Origin: CAZBUH01 sp964495095
GTDB lineage: Bacteria; Bacillota; Clostridia; Oscillospirales; Oscillospiraceae
DNA length: 16,452 bases
Direction of reading: 5' to 3'
NCBI GenBank assembly: GCA_964495095.1
Contig: CAZBUH010000037.1
Span: 1 to 16,452, forward strand
This document shows, piece after piece, positions 6,802 through 13,097 of this stretch (positions are counted from its first letter, which is position 1; every line of letters begins with the position of its first letter). Position numbers and translations under genes: made by a program. The notes beneath the pieces were generated by a model. It searched no databases and was not told where the DNA came from. It saw nothing but the letters and a program-made list of their open reading frames with translations.

Positions 6802-8028
6802 ATGGGAAAAATACTTGGTATATTAAAGGGAGAGGCGAGAGTAAAGGTGCTGTGCGGCAGCACCGCCGGCTTTATAAACCGCTGCGCCGCAAACGGCATA
6901 GCCTTCCGCAGAATGGAGCGGACCGGGGACCGCGAGCTTGCGTTCCTTGTACCGGACAGGGAGATAAAGCGCGTAAAGGAGCTCGGCTCCAGGTGCGGCG
7001 CGCAGGTTACGGTGGAAAGGCGCCGGGGCATAGGCTTTTTGTTCCATAACATAAAAAAGCGCTACGCACTTTTGGCGGGGCTTCTTTTTTGCGTGGCCGC
7101 AGTGTGGACAGCGTCGCTTTTTATATGGGAGATAGACGTTACGGGAAACGAGACCGTGCCCACCTCCAAAATACTGACGGCGCTGGAGGAGGAGGGGCTT
7201 TCAGTTGGAAAGTTGGGCCTTACGGTGGAGCCCGACAGGCTGAAAAACGCGATGCTGCTGAAAATCGGGGAGCTGGGCTGGATAGCCGTAAATATAAACG
7301 GCAGCAAGGCCCATGTGATAGTGCACGAGCGCGTGCCGATGCCGGAGCTGGTGGACGGCAGCATACCTACGGTGATATATGCGGAGAAAAGCGGGCTTAT
7401 CACTGATATGACGGTCTTAAGCGGAAAAAAGACAGCCGAAAAGGGCGATACGGTGATGCAGGGCGAGGTGCTTGTGACCGGGGTCATGGACAGCCTTTCG
7501 TCTGGAACAAGGTTTGTCCACGCCATGGCGGAGGTACAGGCGAGGACCTGGTATGAAATATCAGCACAAATGCCGCTTAAATATAGTATAAAAACCTACA
7601 CCGGTGAGGCCATAGAAAGAAAATCAGTAATTTTAGGTAAAAAAATAATAAATTTTTATTTAAATGGTGGAAAAGTGTGGGCAATGTGTGATAAAATACA
7701 GAGTAGCAGTACTCTGACCGTGCCGGGAGGCGGAATTTTGCCAATAACTATTGTAACGGACACCTATTATCAGTATAATACAGAAGATACTGAACTTACG
7801 GCGGAGCAGGCGTCGGAGCAATTGCAGGAGCGCCTTATCGGGAGGCTGAAGGAGAAAATCGGCGACGGGCAGATAACCTCTGCGGAATTTGAAACAGAGG
7901 TATCCGGCGGGGCGGTTACGGTAACGATGCGCGCCGAGTGCCTGGAGGAAATAGCCGGGATAAGACGCCTTACCGAAGGGGAGCTGAGAGCGGGCGCCGC
8001 TGAAAATGAAGCTGCCGCCGCCGAGTGA
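6802..8028 (+). CDS. yqfD: Sporulation protein YqfD
   Basis: This 408-residue membrane-anchored protein matches YqfD, made in the mother cell during sporulation. The N-terminal 85 residues are a soluble basic domain, followed by one membrane segment (about 88-110), then a large outside domain that opens with IDVTGNETVPTSKILTAL (114-131), a FtsQ/POTRA-like start, and continues with an HERVPMPE motif. It follows yqfC by three bases and is surely co-transcribed. The C-terminal AAENEAAAAE tail is low complexity. Codons for roughly 7560-7800 are much more AT-rich than the rest of the gene (about 20% GC at 7621-7680), although the frame is intact. No terminator separates it clearly from phoH. Confidence 0.92.
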   Translation: MGKILGILKGEARVKVLCGSTAGFINRCAANGIAFRRMERTGDRELAFLVPDREIKRVKELGSRCGAQVTVERRRGIGFLFHNIKKRYALLAGLLFCVAAVWTASLFIWEIDVTGNETVPTSKILTALEEEGLSVGKLGLTVEPDRLKNAMLLKIGELGWIAVNINGSKAHVIVHERVPMPELVDGSIPTVIYAEKSGLITDMTVLSGKKTAEKGDTVMQGEVLVTGVMDSLSSGTRFVHAMAEVQARTWYEISAQMPLKYSIKTYTGEAIERKSVILGKKIINFYLNGGKVWAMCDKIQSSSTLTVPGGGILPITIVTDTYYQYNTEDTELTAEQASEQLQERLIGRLKEKIGDGQITSAEFETEVSGGAVTVTMRAECLEEIAGIRRLTEGELRAGAAENEAAAAE

Positions 8029-8148
8029 AGATGCAGGATGGCCGGCGCGGCCAATCCGCCTTAAAATCCTTTTTAGCCGCCTTTCCTTTCAGGGAAGGTA
8101 CGGCGCCTGTGAGAAATTTTAAATACGAAAGAGGATGGATAATTCCAA
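8029..8148 (+). other. Intergenic spacer between yqfD and phoH
   Basis: This 120-base gap holds a short hairpin GGCCG/CGGCC with a three-base loop near 8040-8052 that lacks a T-tract, so it is not a clear terminator. A GAGGATGG site (8131-8138) precedes phoH. I found no convincing -35/-10 pair, and phoH may be read through from yqfCD. Confidence 0.4.
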
Positions 8149-9126
8149 ATGACAGAAAAGGTAATGAGCATAGACAGGATGGAAAACGTGATAAGCGTTT
8201 TCGGCTCATTTGACGAGAATATGAAAATAATCGAGAGCGACCTGGAGGTAAAGGTCACGGACCGGGATTCCGAGCTGCGGATAACGGGGGACGGGGAAAA
8301 CGTCATGTATGCCGAGCGGGCCATCGACGGCCTTATAAACCTGGCGGCCAAGGGCGAGAATATCGACACCCAGACGGTGCGGTATATCCTGAAGCTGGTG
8401 AAAGAGGGGGAGGCCGACAAAATAGGCCAGCTCGCCCACGACGTCATATGCGTGACCGCCAAGGGAAAGCCCGTAAAGGCAAAAACCCTGGGCCAGAAGC
8501 GTTATGTGGAAGCGATAATGAAAAACACCGTCACAATGGGCATAGGCCCCGCCGGAACGGGCAAGACGTATCTGGCCGTGGCCGCCGCGGTGGCGGCGTT
8601 CCGGGAAAAGAGCGTAAACAGGATAATCCTCACAAGGCCCGCAGTGGAGGCCGGAGAGCGTCTGGGCTTTCTGCCGGGCGACCTCCAGAGCAAGGTTGAC
8701 CCATATCTGAGGCCGCTTTACGACGCCCTTTTTGAAATGCTGGGCGCAGAGACCTACAATAAGTATCTGGAGCGGGGGAATATCGAGGTGGCCCCGCTGG
8801 CGTATATGCGCGGCAGGACACTTGACGATTCGTTTATAATATTAGATGAGGCTCAGAACACCTCAAGAGAGCAGATGAAAATGTTCCTCACGAGGCTGGG
8901 CTTCGGCTCAAAGGCCGTTATAACCGGCGACATAACCCAGATAGACCTGCCCGCCGACAAGGTGAGCGGGGTAAAGGACGCCATGAGGATTTTAAACGGC
9001 GTGGAGGATATAGCCATCTGCCGGCTCACAGGCTCCGACGTTGTGCGCCATGTGCTTGTGCAGAGGATAATAGAGGCTTACGAAAATTTTGATAAGAAAA
9101 ACGAGCAGAACAGAAATAAAAAGTAA
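8149..9126 (+). CDS. phoH: PhoH family ATPase (PhoH-like protein)
   Basis: This 325-residue cytoplasmic P-loop NTPase belongs to the PhoH family, linked to RNA metabolism and usually found next to ybeY. An N-terminal KH-like region (about 15-110) precedes the ATPase core. The Walker A motif GPAGTGKT is at 133-140, ILTRPAVEAGERLGFLPGD at 160-178, and Walker B FIILDEAQN at 229-237, followed by LTRLGFGSKAVITGD (247-261). The charged C-terminal tail (DKKNEQNRNKK) is typical. ATG 8149 has GAGGATGG upstream at a long spacing; ATG 8164 (Met6), preceded by AAAAGG, is an alternative start. It heads the phoH-ybeY-dgkA-era order. Confidence 0.95.
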   Translation: MTEKVMSIDRMENVISVFGSFDENMKIIESDLEVKVTDRDSELRITGDGENVMYAERAIDGLINLAAKGENIDTQTVRYILKLVKEGEADKIGQLAHDVICVTAKGKPVKAKTLGQKRYVEAIMKNTVTMGIGPAGTGKTYLAVAAAVAAFREKSVNRIILTRPAVEAGERLGFLPGDLQSKVDPYLRPLYDALFEMLGAETYNKYLERGNIEVAPLAYMRGRTLDDSFIILDEAQNTSREQMKMFLTRLGFGSKAVITGDITQIDLPADKVSGVKDAMRILNGVEDIAICRLTGSDVVRHVLVQRIIEAYENFDKKNEQNRNKK

Positions 9127-9149
9127 TTATACAAAGGAGATGGAGCACA

Positions 9150-9644
9150 GTGATAAAGCACAAGATATATGTTAAAAGGCAGCGGCAGGGTCTGGGCGAC
9201 AAAGCGGCTACCCCTACCATACGCCGCTGCATCCGGGCCGTCCTCGAGGCAGAAGGGGTTGAGGTGCCATGCGAGATAAGCGTCCTTATCACCGACGACA
9301 AGGGCATACAGGCCATAAATAACGAATTCCGCAAATTGGACAAGCCCACGGACGTGCTGTCCTTCCCGATGCAGAACTTTAAGCCCGGGGCTTTTGACCC
9401 GGCCGACGGTGAAATTGACCCGGACACCGGCCTTATCCCCATGGGAGACATAGTAATATCCGCCGAGACCGCGTCCCGTCACGCGAAGGAGTACGGCAAC
9501 TCGGATACACGTGAGACGGCATATCTCACCATACATTCCATGCTTCATCTTCTGGGCTACGACCATGAGGATGAGGCTGAGCAGAAGGCGGCCATGAGAA
9601 AGCGGGAGGAGCTTATCCTCGCCAAAGTGGGATTTACAAGATGA
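9150..9644 (+). CDS. ybeY: Endoribonuclease YbeY (rRNA maturation factor)
   Basis: This 164-residue zinc-dependent endoribonuclease acts in 16S rRNA 3'-end maturation and ribosome quality control. The signature H-x3-H-x5-H is present in HSMLHLLGYDHE, with His129, His133 and His139 as metal ligands, and the upstream TDVLSFPMQ (67-75) and MGDIVIS (98-104) segments are family hallmarks. The start is GTG 9150, supported by AAAGGAG at 9134-9140 with nine bases of spacing. It lies 23 bases after phoH, and its TGA overlaps the dgkA start (ATGA). Confidence 0.95.
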   Translation: MIKHKIYVKRQRQGLGDKAATPTIRRCIRAVLEAEGVEVPCEISVLITDDKGIQAINNEFRKLDKPTDVLSFPMQNFKPGAFDPADGEIDPDTGLIPMGDIVISAETASRHAKEYGNSDTRETAYLTIHSMLHLLGYDHEDEAEQKAAMRKREELILAKVGFTR

Positions 9645-10084
9645 TAAAAAGCTTCGGCTGGGCGTTTAAGGGGATATTCAGCTGTATAAAAAGCGAGCGC
9701 AATATGAGAATACATACGGCGGTCGCTTTTTATGTGACGGCGGCCGGGCTTATGGTAAGGCTGACACGGGCCGAGTGGCTCTGCGTTGTCGTCTGCTTTG
9801 GCCTTGTCATGGGCATGGAGCTTTTGAACACCGCCATAGAGAATTTATGCGACAAGGTATCCCCGGAGTGGGACAGGGCCATAGGCAGAACCAAGGACCT
9901 GGCTGCCGGGGCGGTGCTCGTCTGCGCCGTATTTTCCGCTGCTGCGGGCTGCATAATATTTGTAAATAAGGAGCGCATCCTGGCGGCGGCGGAGTATCTG
10001 GCCGGCCACATACCCGCGGCGGTAATTTTGGCGCTTTCGCTGCCCATCGCTATTTTTTATATTGTCGGGAGAAAGAAAAAATGA
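9641..10084 (+). CDS. dgkA: Undecaprenol/diacylglycerol kinase DgkA
   Basis: This 147-residue membrane enzyme phosphorylates undecaprenol (in Gram-positives) with ATP, returning the lipid carrier to cell-wall synthesis. The motif MELLNTAIENLCD (59-71) contains the catalytic glutamates Glu60 and Glu67, and RTKDLAAGAVLV (83-94) is also conserved. Three membrane helices lie at about 27-40, 45-64 and 89-108. An extra hydrophobic segment at 124-142 followed by RKKK makes it longer than the minimal form (about 120-130 residues), as seen in some clostridia. Its ATG overlaps the ybeY stop and its TGA overlaps the era start, so all three are translationally coupled. No cdd gene lies between dgkA and era, unlike in Bacillus. 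Confidence 0.93.
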   Translation: MIKSFGWAFKGIFSCIKSERNMRIHTAVAFYVTAAGLMVRLTRAEWLCVVVCFGLVMGMELLNTAIENLCDKVSPEWDRAIGRTKDLAAGAVLVCAVFSAAAGCIIFVNKERILAAAEYLAGHIPAAVILALSLPIAIFYIVGRKKK

Positions 10085-10980
10085 TTGAAAAGACTGCAAT
10101 GGTGGCTCTGATTGGGCGGCCAAACGTGGGAAAGTCCACCCTCACAAACAGGCTTGTAGGCGAGAAGGTCGCGATAGTCACAAATAAGCCCCAGACTACA
10201 CGGAACAGGATATTCGGGGTGGTGAATTCCGGAAATGCCCAGATAGTCCTGATGGACACCCCGGGCTTCCACAGGTCCAGGAATAAGCTGGGCGACTATA
10301 TGGTAAAGGTGGCCTCCGACAGCGTTGCGGATGTGGACGCGGCGGCGCTTATAATTGAGCCGGTGGCTTCCGTGGGGGAGCAGGAGGAGCAGCTTATAGA
10401 GCGGATTGAGCAGGTAGGGGTACCGTCGGTGCTCATAATAAACAAGATAGACACGGTTGCAAAGGAGGAGCTCCTGGCCGTTATAGCGGCATACTCCGCA
10501 AGGCACGGTTTTGACGCGGTGATACCGCTCTCAGCCAAAAACGGCGACGGGGTGGAGGAGCTTTTGGATGAGCTTAAAAAATACGCCCAGGAGGGCCCTC
10601 AGCTTTTCCCGGACGGTATGGTGACGGACCAGCCGGACAGTCAGATAGTGGCGGAGCTGGTGCGTGAAAAGCTTCTTTTGTGCCTCCGGCGTGAGATACC
10701 CCACGGCACTGCAGTGGAGGTCACAAGGTTCTCCCAGCGGGATACCGGCATAATAGACGTGGATGTGACGATTTACTGCGAAAAGGAGAGCCACAAGGGT
10801 ATTATAATAGGCAAAAACGGCGCCATGCTCAAGAAGGTCGGAGAGCTCTCCCGCCGTGATATAGAGCGCTTTATGGGCGAAAAGGTTTTCCTGCAAACAT
10901 GGGTCCGTGTGCGGGAAAACTGGCGTGATAGCGAGGTATTTATAAAAAATCTTGGATATAATTGCGATCTCTCCAACTGA
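10081..10980 (+). CDS. era: GTPase Era
   Basis: This 299-residue essential GTPase binds the 3' end of 16S rRNA and assists 30S subunit assembly. GTPase motifs are G1 GRPNVGKS (12-19), the switch region NKPQTTRNRI (35-44), G3 DTPG (59-62), G4 NKID (121-124) and G5 SAK (151-153). The C-terminal KH domain shows GIIIGKNGAMLKKVG (240-254) and the terminal WVRVRENWR. Length is standard. Its ATG overlaps the dgkA stop codon. recO, the frequent downstream partner, does not follow; instead a long hairpin at 11033-11089 ends the unit. Confidence 0.97.
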   Translation: MIEKTAMVALIGRPNVGKSTLTNRLVGEKVAIVTNKPQTTRNRIFGVVNSGNAQIVLMDTPGFHRSRNKLGDYMVKVASDSVADVDAAALIIEPVASVGEQEEQLIERIEQVGVPSVLIINKIDTVAKEELLAVIAAYSARHGFDAVIPLSAKNGDGVEELLDELKKYAQEGPQLFPDGMVTDQPDSQIVAELVREKLLLCLRREIPHGTAVEVTRFSQRDTGIIDVDVTIYCEKESHKGIIIGKNGAMLKKVGELSRRDIERFMGEKVFLQTWVRVRENWRDSEVFIKNLGYNCDLSN

Positions 10981-11032
10981 AGCTCCTGAAAGCCAATTTA
11001 AGTCCTATGCTTAAAATTATCACTGGCAGATA

Positions 11033-11089
11033 AAAAATCGCCTGGAATCCGCGTAAGCACTGTGCTTTAGCAGATTCCCGGCGATTTTT
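11033..11089. terminator. Long imperfect palindrome acting as bidirectional terminator
   Basis: AAAAATCGCC (11033-11042) pairs with GGCGATTTTT (11080-11089), GGAATC (11044-11049) with GATTCC (11073-11078), GC (11051-11052) with GC (11070-11071), and AAGC with GCTT in the centre. Mismatches oppose each other, so the element is a 57-base near-perfect hairpin with an A-run on the left and a T-run on the right. It can end era transcription, and lies directly before the lipoprotein promoter. Confidence 0.8.
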
Positions 11090-11090
11090 G

Positions 11091-11119
11091 TTTACAGACC
11101 CGGAAGAATGTGTTACAAT
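11091..11119 (+). promoter_or_regulatory. Sigma-A promoter of the lipoprotein gene
   Basis: TTTACA (11091-11096), a 17-base spacer and TACAAT (11114-11119) preceded by TGT form a promoter with an extended -10 (TGnTACAAT). It lies 37 bases before the gene's start codon, and the Shine-Dalgarno AAAGGAGG is at 11141-11148. Confidence 0.8.
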
Positions 11120-11156
11120 TATAATAAAGTCAGAAAATGAAAAGGAGGCATATCAA

Positions 11157-12335
11157 ATGAAGAAAATCTGTCTGACAAAGCTGCTCTGCATATCGCTGGC
11201 CGCGGCTGTGCTTTTCTCCGGCTGCGGAAACGCCGGCACGCCGGGGAATACAGGGGACGGCGCCTCCGCTTCCGCGCCGGGAAGCGCCGTCAGCTTTGAT
11301 ATGCAGTCTTTATCCGATAGCGTTGAGCTTCCGGAATATGTAACATTTGCGGTGGAGGACGGTACAGCCTCATATCCCGCATCCGCGGAGGTTTACCCAT
11401 ATGTCCCGTTTGATTTTGAAGCCCGGGAACAGGATATCGCCGATATGCTGTCCGGCGGCTCAGCAGTCAGGACGGAAAGCGGCGTGTGGGAGTGCGATTC
11501 GGACGGGTACTCCATCAGCATTGAAATTGGGAAGGGCACGCTGCGCTATTCCAAAAATTATGTAAACGGCATGGGCCGCGATGCCCTGGAGGAGATTATC
11601 GACTATACCCCTGCACTGGAAAATTCGGTGGACGCCCAGATATGCTGTATAGAGAAGGAGCGCTATGCGCCGGACGGCGAATTAAACGGTCTGCCTTTGG
11701 CGGACGCAAAGGAGGCCGTGATGGATATTTTCGCCGGGCTCGGCTTGGAAAACGTCAGCATAATCCGCTCTTACGCCATGGATGCGCAGACGATGAATCA
11801 GAGGCTGGAGGAGTCGCTGGAGGCCTCGCGGGATATCGTTTTTAAGGACGATGAGCTTTTTGAGAGCACCTTGGGCGAGCTCCTTGATCTGGAGTTTACG
11901 GAGGCCGACGAGTGCTACATGTTTATCCTTGAGATGGATATTGACGGCTGCGGCTCCCTGACCGGCCTGAGCACTTCCGCTATGCAGTCCGTAGACGGGA
12001 TTCAGATGTACTGCGTATATGGCCGGGAGGGGCTTGTGAATCTCCGATGCGATTGGATCCCCGACCTGTCGGGCGCGGACGCTGAGAGCGGCGGGGCCGT
12101 GATATCCCCGGAGGAAGCTATGAAAATATACGTTTCCGAATATGCGGAGCGGACGGAGCGCGAGATGTCTCTTAAGGATATCCGCTTTGCATACTGCTTG
12201 GAGAGGGACGCTGATAAGATCGTTTCGGCGGTGCCGGTGTGGCTCTTTATCACGGAATATGAGAAAACACTGGAGTACACGGCGGTATATAATGAGTATA
12301 TCGCGGTTAACGCCTTGACCGGCGAAGTGATTTAA
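11157..12335 (+). CDS. Secreted lipoprotein of unknown function
   Basis: This is a 392-residue protein with a type II signal peptide: basic MKK, a hydrophobic core (LLCISLAAAVLF) and the lipobox FSGC with Cys23 as the lipidated residue. A Gly/Ala/Ser-rich linker follows, then an acidic globular domain. The end, with AVPVWLFITEYE and a YNEYIAVNALTGEVI terminus, resembles the C-terminal part of clostridial surface lipoproteins grouped as DUF6034; I make that link by memory only. ATG 11157 is chosen over an upstream in-frame TTG (11088) because AAAGGAGG lies eight bases before it and the signal peptide starts there. It has its own sigma-A promoter and no obvious partner: era ends upstream at a terminator and the CarD gene converges on it. 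A role in envelope sensing or binding is speculation. Confidence 0.8.
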   Translation: MKKICLTKLLCISLAAAVLFSGCGNAGTPGNTGDGASASAPGSAVSFDMQSLSDSVELPEYVTFAVEDGTASYPASAEVYPYVPFDFEAREQDIADMLSGGSAVRTESGVWECDSDGYSISIEIGKGTLRYSKNYVNGMGRDALEEIIDYTPALENSVDAQICCIEKERYAPDGELNGLPLADAKEAVMDIFAGLGLENVSIIRSYAMDAQTMNQRLEESLEASRDIVFKDDELFESTLGELLDLEFTEADECYMFILEMDIDGCGSLTGLSTSAMQSVDGIQMYCVYGREGLVNLRCDWIPDLSGADAESGGAVISPEEAMKIYVSEYAERTEREMSLKDIRFAYCLERDADKIVSAVPVWLFITEYEKTLEYTAVYNEYIAVNALTGEVI

Positions 12336-12383
12336 GGGACAGGGCAGGATAAGACGCCGGCGCCGGGGGAAAAGGGGAAGGCC

Positions 12384-12875
12384 CTATTCCGCCGCGCCTA
12401 CGGCGTTGGCGATATAAGACCGCACCTGGTCGCGCTCTATGCCGAGAGCGGCGGCAAGCTCACCGAAAAGCAGATCCTCCGCGCGGCGCATAAAGCGTTC
12501 ATCCACGGCGCCCAGCTTCTTTTTGAGCTTTGTATAATACTGCTGCTTGGCGTAAATGGACATTGTAAGCTCCACCAGCGTCCGGCAGTCATGGGATTTG
12601 AGGGCTGTGTCGTAGTGCTCGGAAAGCTGGCTGAGTACACGTGAGTGATAGGCTTCAGCGTGGATGTTCGGTATTTCGGAAATCAGCTTCTCCGCCTCGG
12701 CTTTGGATATGACCGGGCGGGTAAAGACCTTGGTGCTGTCGGCGGGAGCTTGTATTGTGCAGTTCTGATACAGGGGCTTTAAGAAATAATACTGCCTGCC
12801 GTCCCGCTCAGATATATCCACAATGCGGCATACGCCCGTGCTGCTGTAAATTATGAGTTCTCCCACGCTGTACAT
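12384..12875 (-). CDS. CarD-family transcriptional regulator (CdnL-like)
   Basis: This 163-residue cytoplasmic protein has the CarD/CdnL layout. An N-terminal RNA-polymerase-interaction domain (about 1-55) begins YSVGELIIYSSTGVCRI and includes YYFLKPLY; a helical C-terminal domain (about 60-160) ends with RRAEDLLFGELAAALGIERD. CarD proteins bind the RNA polymerase beta subunit and stabilise open promoter complexes. The protein contains no tryptophan, although mycobacterial CarD and CdnL use one to wedge into the -10 minor groove. ATG 12875 has a weak G-rich site (plus-strand 12887-12892) upstream. It is divergent from the flavoprotein gene and converges with the lipoprotein gene with 48 bases between them and no clear terminator. 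Clostridia often carry several short CarD paralogues. Confidence 0.85.
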   Translation of the reverse strand: MYSVGELIIYSSTGVCRIVDISERDGRQYYFLKPLYQNCTIQAPADSTKVFTRPVISKAEAEKLISEIPNIHAEAYHSRVLSQLSEHYDTALKSHDCRTLVELTMSIYAKQQYYTKLKKKLGAVDERFMRRAEDLLFGELAAALGIERDQVRSYIANAVGAAE

Positions 12876-12925
12876 TATATAAGCGACCCCCCATAAAAAT
12901 ATCGTTCAGGCTTATGTTTACTTTA

Positions 12926-12931
12926 ATTATA
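12926..12931 (-). promoter_or_regulatory. Extended -10 promoter for the CarD-like gene
   Basis: On the minus strand TATAAT is preceded by TGC (TGCTATAAT), a perfect extended -10 hexamer about 50 bases before the CarD ATG. The -35 position has only a weak TTACAT at 18 bases, which fits an extended -10 promoter. Confidence 0.6.
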
Positions 12932-13029
12932 GCACATTTTTTGCCCCGGATGTAAGCAAAAATTTACGTTATTAATACTTATAATTTAGAGAATATATTT
13001 TTTTTTGCTTGCAAAACATCAAAAGGGAA

Positions 13030-13058
13030 TTGATATTCAGGAGAAAATGTTGTAAAAT
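13030..13058 (+). promoter_or_regulatory. Sigma-A promoter of the flavoprotein gene
   Basis: TTGATA (13030-13035), exactly 17 bases, and TAAAAT (13053-13058) precede the gene, with predicted transcription start near 13065 and start codon at 13098. An AT-rich stretch lies just upstream, including the T-run at about 13000, as expected for an UP-like element. Confidence 0.7.
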
Positions 13059-13066
13059 GTGTTACA
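13051..13066. promoter_or_regulatory. Candidate operator palindrome over the -10 box
   Basis: TGTAA (13051-13055) and TTACA (13062-13066) form an inverted repeat separated by six bases, covering the -10 hexamer and the transcription start. The position suits a repressor, for example a redox or metabolite sensor, but no regulator can be named. The divergent CarD-like gene is the only regulator nearby. Confidence 0.35.
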
Positions 13067-13097
13067 GCTTACTGAAATACTAAGGAGGATCGTCTAT

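Noticed and set aside
6420..7052. Minus-strand open frame of 210 codons opposite yqfC and the start of yqfD
   Set aside because: It lies across well-recognised genes and the ylbJ-yqfC promoter region; the peptide has no recognisable domain.
12336..12383. Possible terminator between the convergent lipoprotein and CarD-like genes
   Set aside because: GC-rich self-complementary words are present, but no stem with a T-tract on either strand.
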